From: an uncultured Roseburia sp.
GTDB lineage: Bacteria > Bacillota > Clostridia > Lachnospirales > Lachnospiraceae
DNA: 64,000 nt
Assembly: GCA_910587865.1 (NCBI GenBank)
Contig: CAJUNX010000010.1
Span: 1-64,000, forward strand
Direction: 5' to 3'
Shown here: piece by piece, positions 59,270 to 64,000 of the stretch
How the letters are laid out: each line of letters starts with the position of its first letter
Numbering within the stretch: position 1 is the stretch's first letter
The notes under the pieces: generated by a model
Told to the model about the DNA's origin: nothing
What the model saw: only the letters and a program-made list of their open reading frames with translations
Database searches by the model: none
Translations under genes and position numbers: made by a program

Positions 59270-60178
59270 TCAGTTTCCTTTCTTATTTGAAAACAGGCTC
59301 TGGACATCCACATCCGAATAGCACTGCGAACAGAAGCCCTCGATCACTGCCCCGTTATTGATCTGAACCGAACGCGACTTGATATTGCCCATCACGACAG
59401 CGGATGTATCCACCACAACCGGTCCCTGTACATCGATATCGCCCTTGATCGCGCCTGCAATCACCGCGGAAGTGGATGTCACATTGCCGATAATCACGGA
59501 GCCGAGTCCGATCTTGACCGTACCGGTGCTGACCACCTCGCCTTCCACCTGCGCTGCGTCCGCGAAAAACTCGGACGTATTGCTGTTGCCGTTGACAACG
59601 CCGGTCACCGTAAGCTTACCGTTGCAGCTCACATTGCCGTCGATCTGCCCGCGCACGTCAAGCGATCCGTTTGACATAATATCACCGCGGATCACAGTCC
59701 CCTCCGTGATCACGGATACCTCGTCCGATACAATCCTCTCCTGCTCCACCTGTTTTACCGGTGCGCTCTCTGCCGGCGCACTCTGTACCGGCGTTACCGT
59801 ATTGTCAGCCATCTTTTTTTCCTCCTGTATTGTATTGTTTTCATGATTTTTGTGTTCTGATGCCGTTTCCTGTACCGGCGCTTTTGCTTCCGGTGCGGGC
59901 TCCCGTTCTTTTTCCGGCACGGTGTTCACCGTCTTTTCCGGCACGGCGTTCACTGTTTTTTCCGATGCGGCGTGTGTCTTTTCCGCCGGCTCCTGTCTCG
60001 ACACCTGCTCTAACAGTCCGTCTAACTTTGAGAGTTCGGATTCGACGTCCACTTCTCCCTCAAGGGTATTCACGACAAGATCGTCCTCCGTCTCCTCCGT
60101 CCCGGCACCCCCCTCACCCGGCATAAGTTCGTTCACTGCCTGTGAGAAATCATCTTTGAAATCTTTAAAAAATCCCAT
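59270..60178 (-). CDS. Bactofilin-type polymer-forming cytoskeletal protein
   Basis: 302 residues, GGAGG seven bases before the ATG. A long acidic, repeat-bearing N-terminus (EKTVNAVPEKTVNTVPEKE, about 75-100) precedes the bactofilin beta-helix (about 155-285), with the strand repeats GTVIRGDIMSNGSLDVRGQ, GNVSCNGKLTVTGVV and GSVIIGNVTSTSAVIAGAIK. Most bactofilins are 120-200 residues with short tails, so this one has an extended N-terminal region. The C-terminus has Cys residues (GFCSQCYSD). Seven bases upstream of pyrH, so it is in the same operon. Probably scaffolds wall or envelope enzymes. Confidence 0.9.
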   Translation of the reverse strand: MGFFKDFKDDFSQAVNELMPGEGGAGTEETEDDLVVNTLEGEVDVESELSKLDGLLEQVSRQEPAEKTHAASEKTVNAVPEKTVNTVPEKEREPAPEAKAPVQETASEHKNHENNTIQEEKKMADNTVTPVQSAPAESAPVKQVEQERIVSDEVSVITEGTVIRGDIMSNGSLDVRGQIDGNVSCNGKLTVTGVVNGNSNTSEFFADAAQVEGEVVSTGTVKIGLGSVIIGNVTSTSAVIAGAIKGDIDVQGPVVVDTSAVVMGNIKSRSVQINNGAVIEGFCSQCYSDVDVQSLFSNKKGN

Positions 60179-60203
60179 GTTCCTTCCTCCATGCTCTTTG
60201 TGG

Positions 60204-61181
60204 TCACCCGATACTGTCCGCCTTGACGTACTGGATCACCTGTGTATCTTCATCAATCGGTAAGATCTCGGCTCCTGAGCCCAGAAGCGTCTCGATCAGC
60301 GGGCCTAACGCCTCCACCGTTGCTGACGAATCCGCCGAATCGTGCATCAGAACCACAGATGTCTTGTATTTTTGAATATCCTCTGTCACGTTCCGGATGA
60401 TCTCATCCGAGGTAAACGCCGCAAGCGCCGCGTCCCCTGCAGATACGTTCCAGTCATAGTATACCGTATTCTGCTCATTTAAAAACCCGATCAGCTCACT
60501 CATCGCAACATTGCTCACCTGATTGCTGCTCCCGCCCGGGAAACGGTAATACCGGCATTCCACGCCTGTCACCTCATACAGATAGTCGCGGAGATGACGG
60601 TAGTCCTCCTCAAACGCCGCTTTCGACTGATAGATCACATTGTATTTATTTGCATAGGAATGCATGCCAAGCGTATGGCCTTCCTCCACAATCCTCCGGT
60701 AGAGCGCCTGCGACTCCTCGTCCTCTTTTCCGGAAACGAAAAAAGTGGCTTTCACATCGTACTGTGCGAGTATATCAAGAATCTCCGCCGTATTCTCCGA
60801 CGGTCCGTCGTCAAATGTGAGGCATACCTTATGTACATCGCCTTCCTCCGCCAGATTCTCCGCATCCGCAATCCCCGCTGCGGCCGGCGGCGTCAGATTC
60901 TCCTCCGGCACCTCGGTACCCTCCGAAATCTGCGTGGAACCCTGTTCGTCCGGCTCTCCCTCCTGCATCTTTTGCAGCGCAGCCTCCTGATCACCGAGCT
61001 GCTGCAGCAGCCCGTCCACCTTCTGTTCAAGCGAAATCGTCCTGACCAGAAGAAAAATGACCAGAACCATCGATAAAACGAGCCATCCGAGTATCGTGAG
61101 CATAATTGCGTTTTTTAATTTTCCGATCCGCTTCCTGCGCCTGCGCTGATTGCGGAGTATCTCTGATTCTTTATCCTGCAT
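60204..61181 (-). CDS. Membrane-anchored polysaccharide deacetylase (NodB-like)
   Basis: 325 residues from the ATG at 61181, four bases after GGGGGG. Cytoplasmic basic N-terminus, one membrane segment (IMLTILGWLVLSMVLVIFLL), a short coiled coil, then an acidic linker and a CE4 domain: VCLTFDDGPSENTAEILDIL (catalytic Asp and metal Asp), GHTLGMHSYANKYN (metal His pair), YRFPGGSSN, and VVLMHDSADS. It acts outside the membrane on GlcNAc or MurNAc of peptidoglycan or another glycan. It is the first gene before bactofilin, 25 bases apart, suggesting a shared envelope role. Confidence 0.92.
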   Translation of the reverse strand: MQDKESEILRNQRRRRKRIGKLKNAIMLTILGWLVLSMVLVIFLLVRTISLEQKVDGLLQQLGDQEAALQKMQEGEPDEQGSTQISEGTEVPEENLTPPAAAGIADAENLAEEGDVHKVCLTFDDGPSENTAEILDILAQYDVKATFFVSGKEDEESQALYRRIVEEGHTLGMHSYANKYNVIYQSKAAFEEDYRHLRDYLYEVTGVECRYYRFPGGSSNQVSNVAMSELIGFLNEQNTVYYDWNVSAGDAALAAFTSDEIIRNVTEDIQKYKTSVVLMHDSADSSATVEALGPLIETLLGSGAEILPIDEDTQVIQYVKADSIG

Positions 61182-61289
61182 GTAGCCCCCCAAAATAGTC
61201 ATAGTTCCTATTTATTGTATCATATTTTTTTCGTTTTCAAAGAAAAAAAGCGCAAAATATCGTTTGATTTTTTTTAATATTCTTTTGTA

Positions 61290-62309
61290 TTATCTGAATA
61301 ATTTTGTTTTATTTATGTTTATTCGCTCTTTTTCTCCTTTTGTCGTAACATATGACTCACGGACACAACGGTCCGGAAGAATCCGCTCCGCCGCATCCGC
61401 CAGCCGGTTCCCCGCCGGAAGCAGAAGAAGCGTGGTCACCACGTTAAACAGTGTGTGCATATTCGCAATCTGCGCCGCAGGCCGCCCCGGCGTCAGACGC
61501 TCCACCGCGGCAGCCGCAGGCGTGACGGTGCACAGCACAAAAAAGAGCATTGTCCCCGCCACGTTGAACATCAGATGAATCAGCGCCGTCTGCTTTGCCC
61601 TGCGCCCGCAGCCAGAAGCAGCCAGAAGCGCCGTGACACAGGTTCCGATATTTTGTCCGAACAGCACGTACACCGCTTTGGAAAACGGGATCATTCCTCC
61701 TTCCGCCAGCGTCTGGAGCATTCCCGCTGCCGCCGAGGACGACTGGAGCACTGCCGTCACCGCCGCACCGGCCGCCACCAGAGAAAGCGGCCCGTCGATC
61801 CCCGACAAAAATCCTGTGATCTTTGCCGAATTCTGCAGCGGGAGCACTGCCGCACTCATCATTTCCAGCCCCAGAAACAAAAATCCAAGACCGGCCAGCC
61901 CGTCTCCCGCCTGCCGGATGACCGGCCGGTGTCCGCACAAAAGAAGCATTGTTCCCGCAAACGCAGCGAGAGGCGCAAACACGGACAGATGAAGCGCCGT
62001 CAGCTGCGCCGTCACCGTTGTCCCGATATTTGCCCCCATAATCACCCAAACCGCCTGCCGGACCGTCATTGCCCCCGCATCCACCAGTCCGGTCACCATC
62101 ACGGTCGTCGCGGAGGACGACTGAACTACGGATGTGACTATAATTCCGGACCACACGCCGGAAATGCGGTTTGACGTCAGCCGTGCCATCCACCGGCGCA
62201 TGCGCTCCCCCGCCATCCGCGAAAGGCCGGCGCTCATGCGGTTCATCCCATATAAAAACAGTGCCAGCCCTCCCGCCAGCCCCAGAAAATAATTCCCTTC
62301 CATCGGCAT
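61290..62309 (-). CDS. Na/Pi cotransporter family protein
   Basis: 339 residues, about eight hydrophobic segments. The two inverted halves each carry the QSSSA signature (VTSVVQSSSATTVMVTGLV and VLQSSSAAAGMLQTLAEGG), with GANIGTTVTAQL and GQNIGTCVTALL after each, as in NptA-type phosphate transporters. It lacks the cytoplasmic PhoU-like C-terminal domain found in many bacterial homologues. The last 20 residues are read into AT-rich DNA. Probably sodium-driven phosphate transport; direction not shown. Confidence 0.88.
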   Translation of the reverse strand: MPMEGNYFLGLAGGLALFLYGMNRMSAGLSRMAGERMRRWMARLTSNRISGVWSGIIVTSVVQSSSATTVMVTGLVDAGAMTVRQAVWVIMGANIGTTVTAQLTALHLSVFAPLAAFAGTMLLLCGHRPVIRQAGDGLAGLGFLFLGLEMMSAAVLPLQNSAKITGFLSGIDGPLSLVAAGAAVTAVLQSSSAAAGMLQTLAEGGMIPFSKAVYVLFGQNIGTCVTALLAASGCGRRAKQTALIHLMFNVAGTMLFFVLCTVTPAAAAVERLTPGRPAAQIANMHTLFNVVTTLLLLPAGNRLADAAERILPDRCVRESYVTTKGEKERININKTKLFR

Positions 62310-62518
62310 CCCCTTCTCCCCGCTCCCCGGCTCCCTCTGTTTTCATTGTATGCAGCCGCTGCCTGACCGCATTCCTGCCTGCCGCGTCCCCGCCTGTCTG
62401 AGATGTCATAAAACCGCTAAAGCTTTCTGACCGCTCCCCGTGCAGGATTGACTTCCCGCGCCGGAACCGTTACACTGATAAGAGACGAAGCGGTTCTGCG
62501 CTCCGCAAAAAAAACTGT
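62310..62518. other. Divergent spacer upstream of the Na/Pi gene
   Basis: No ORF with a start signal, no clear inverted repeat and no convincing promoter was found. The minus-strand side should carry the Na/Pi promoter. Confidence 0.35.
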
Positions 62519-62606
62519 TAAGGAATCATGTGTTTCGAATTTCGGGAGTGTGAAACACGCAGAAATCCGAAGGCATCATGGGGTCAGATGCTTTTGACCC
62601 AACATC
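62519..62606 (+). repeat. Repeat family B, internally deleted copy (B3)
   Basis: Keeps TCATGTGTTTC from the left part joined directly to the right half (GGGAGTGTGAAACACGCAG to ACCCAACATC). About 100 bp of the interior and the left end are missing, and the final hairpin has lost one base. It ends 28 bases before the DUF1538 start codon. Confidence 0.75.
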
Positions 62607-62634
62607 ATTATTATATAGAAAGCAGAGGGATCAT

Positions 62635-64000
62635 TTGAACAAAAAATTAAAAGAAAAAATGGACGAATCCTTAAACGCCGTTCTTCCGATCACCATCATC
62701 GTACTGCTTCTGAGCATTTTCGTCGTGCCGATGGAAACGGGCACGATTGCCATGTTTCTCACCGGCGCTTTTATGCTGATCATCGGAATGGCTTTTTTCC
62801 AACTCGGCGCGGAGATGGCGATGACACCGCTCGGCGAAGGCGTCGGATCCTCAATCATCAAAACGAGAAATCTGTTTCTTCTGATCGCAGTCTGTTTTGT
62901 CATGGGAATTATCATCACGATCGCGGAACCGGATCTGCAGGTGCTTGCCAATCAGGTGCCCTCGATTCCAAACAGCGTCCTGATCTGGACGGTTGCCGCG
63001 GGTGTCGGCGTTTTTCTCGTCATCGCTGTCCTCCGGATCCTGTTTCAGATCAGCCTGCCGTTTCTTTTATGTATCTTATATCTGTTTTTACTCCTGCTCT
63101 CCTTCGTGGCTCCGTCTTCTTTTGTCGCGGTGGCCTTTGATTCGGGCGGCGTGACGACAGGACCGATGACCGTGCCGTTTATCATGGCGATCGGAATCGG
63201 TCTCTCCTCCGCGCGAAGCGACAAAAACGGAGCGAGCGACAGCTTCGGCCTGATCTCATTCTGCAGCGTCGGTCCGATCATCATGGTCCTGCTTCTCGGC
63301 ATTTTTTTCCATCCGTCCGATGCGGCCTGCAATGCCACGCCGGTGCCGGATGTCGTCACGATGCAGGATGTCATGCGGGAGTTTGTGCATATGGCCCCGG
63401 ATTACGGGAAGGAGGTACTCTCCTCGATTTTCCCCGTCCTGTGCGTCTTTCTGCTGTTTGAACTCGTTACGAGGCGTTATCACAAAAATCAGACGATCAA
63501 AATGCTGATCGGTTTTCTCTACACGATCATCGGACTGCTGCTGTTTCTGACCGGTGTCAACGTCGGTTTTGCCCCGGTGGGAAGTCTGCTCGGGAGCAGC
63601 CTGGCCTCCCGGCCCTGGAAATGGCTCTTAGTCCCCATCGGCGCCCTGATCGGCTATTATATCGTAAAAGCCGAGCCCGCCGTCCAGGTGTTAAACAAAC
63701 AGGTCGCGGATGTCACAAACGGCTCCGTCTCCAAAGAGACGATGAACCTGTGCCTCTCCGTCGGTGTCTCCGCCTCCGTGGCGCTTGCCCTGATCCGTGT
63801 GCTCACCGGAATCAGCATTTACTGGCTCTTAATCCCCGGCTACCTCGCCGCACTTGCAATGACGCGATTCGTCCCGAAGGTCTTTGTCGGCATCGCATTT
63901 GACTCCGGCGGCGTCGCCAGCGGACCGATGACCTCGACGTTTCTGCTGCCGCTGGCCATGGGGACATGTACGGCCATCGGCGGAAATGTGGTGACGGATG
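62635..64000 (+). CDS. DUF1538 membrane protein, 3' end beyond window
   Basis: 455 codons read from a TTG at 62635, four bases after AGAGGGA, with no stop before the window end, so the gene is cut. Around ten membrane segments. The two halves of the protein each hold the DUF1538 motif: AVAFDSGGVTTGPMTVPFIM (about 162-181) and IAFDSGGVASGPMTSTFLLP (about 420 on), so the protein is an internal duplication. A further segment GEGVGSSIIKTRNLFLLIA sits in the first half. Probably an ion or organic anion transporter; substrate unknown. Confidence 0.85.
   Translation, partial: MNKKLKEKMDESLNAVLPITIIVLLLSIFVVPMETGTIAMFLTGAFMLIIGMAFFQLGAEMAMTPLGEGVGSSIIKTRNLFLLIAVCFVMGIIITIAEPDLQVLANQVPSIPNSVLIWTVAAGVGVFLVIAVLRILFQISLPFLLCILYLFLLLLSFVAPSSFVAVAFDSGGVTTGPMTVPFIMAIGIGLSSARSDKNGASDSFGLISFCSVGPIIMVLLLGIFFHPSDAACNATPVPDVVTMQDVMREFVHMAPDYGKEVLSSIFPVLCVFLLFELVTRRYHKNQTIKMLIGFLYTIIGLLLFLTGVNVGFAPVGSLLGSSLASRPWKWLLVPIGALIGYYIVKAEPAVQVLNKQVADVTNGSVSKETMNLCLSVGVSASVALALIRVLTGISIYWLLIPGYLAALAMTRFVPKVFVGIAFDSGGVASGPMTSTFLLPLAMGTCTAIGGNVVTD

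Overview
The window looks like a chromosomal segment of an endospore-forming member of the Clostridia, most likely Lachnospiraceae. The evidence is the Gram-positive type PolC, SpoIVA with a sigma-E-like promoter, Firmicute gene order pyrH-frr-uppS-cdsA-dxr-rseP-ispG-polC, many clostridial families of unknown function (DUF3842, DUF815, DUF5050, DUF1538), lipoprotein-type substrate-binding proteins, and G+C slightly above half by eye. No RNA genes, CRISPR array, prophage or intact insertion sequence were seen.

Layout. 1-3.5 kb: a repeat-bearing lipoprotein, then an Erm-type 23S rRNA methyltransferase behind a long leader that has a 15-codon leader peptide, alternative hairpins and an intrinsic terminator. 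3.6-8.1 kb: a substrate-binding lipoprotein fused to a 5'-nucleotidase C-terminal-like domain, beside a Cache-containing hybrid histidine kinase with two receiver domains. 8.3-10.5 kb: spoIVA and a GNAT acetyltransferase. 10.4-15.4 kb: a sugar ABC importer with 4-alpha-glucanotransferase (maltodextrin-like use). 15.7-19 kb: an XRE/DUF3169 pair with twin operators, a CLC transporter, and BioY behind a BirA-like operator. 19.3-29 kb: GH3 glycosidase, asparaginase, threonine aldolase, a short tyrosine-phosphatase-like protein, a ComEC-like metallo-beta-lactamase lipoprotein, a FIST/chemoreceptor pair and a lipoprotein class D beta-lactamase. 29.2-35.3 kb: DUF3842 and a five-gene nickel/peptide-type ABC importer. 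35.3-46.8 kb: GH78 rhamnosidase, PHP phosphoesterase, and a run of HAD, polyphosphate kinase, Ppx/GppA, DUF815 ATPase and pheA. 46.9-48.1 kb: a DUF5050 protein. 48.2-61.2 kb: the conserved replication, isoprenoid, lipid and translation cluster, headed by a polysaccharide deacetylase and a bactofilin. 61.3-64 kb: a Na/Pi cotransporter-like protein and a DUF1538 membrane protein cut by the window end.

Two dispersed non-coding repeat families run through the window. Family A (about 150-215 bp, ends GTTCAGCC/GGCTGAAC, at 2.3, 27.8 and 48.1 kb, plus a 31-bp remnant at 46.8 kb) and family B (about 193 bp, ends GATG/CATC, at 15.5 and 29.8 kb with flanking 7-bp direct repeats, plus a shortened copy at 62.5 kb) behave like MITE-type elements. 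One family A copy sits between the erm leader terminator and the erm ribosome binding site; all three family B copies sit just upstream of transporter genes. Short GC-rich tandem duplications also occur inside or at the ends of several genes (HAD hydrolase, PolC linker, lipoprotein linkers, and possibly the MalQ tail).
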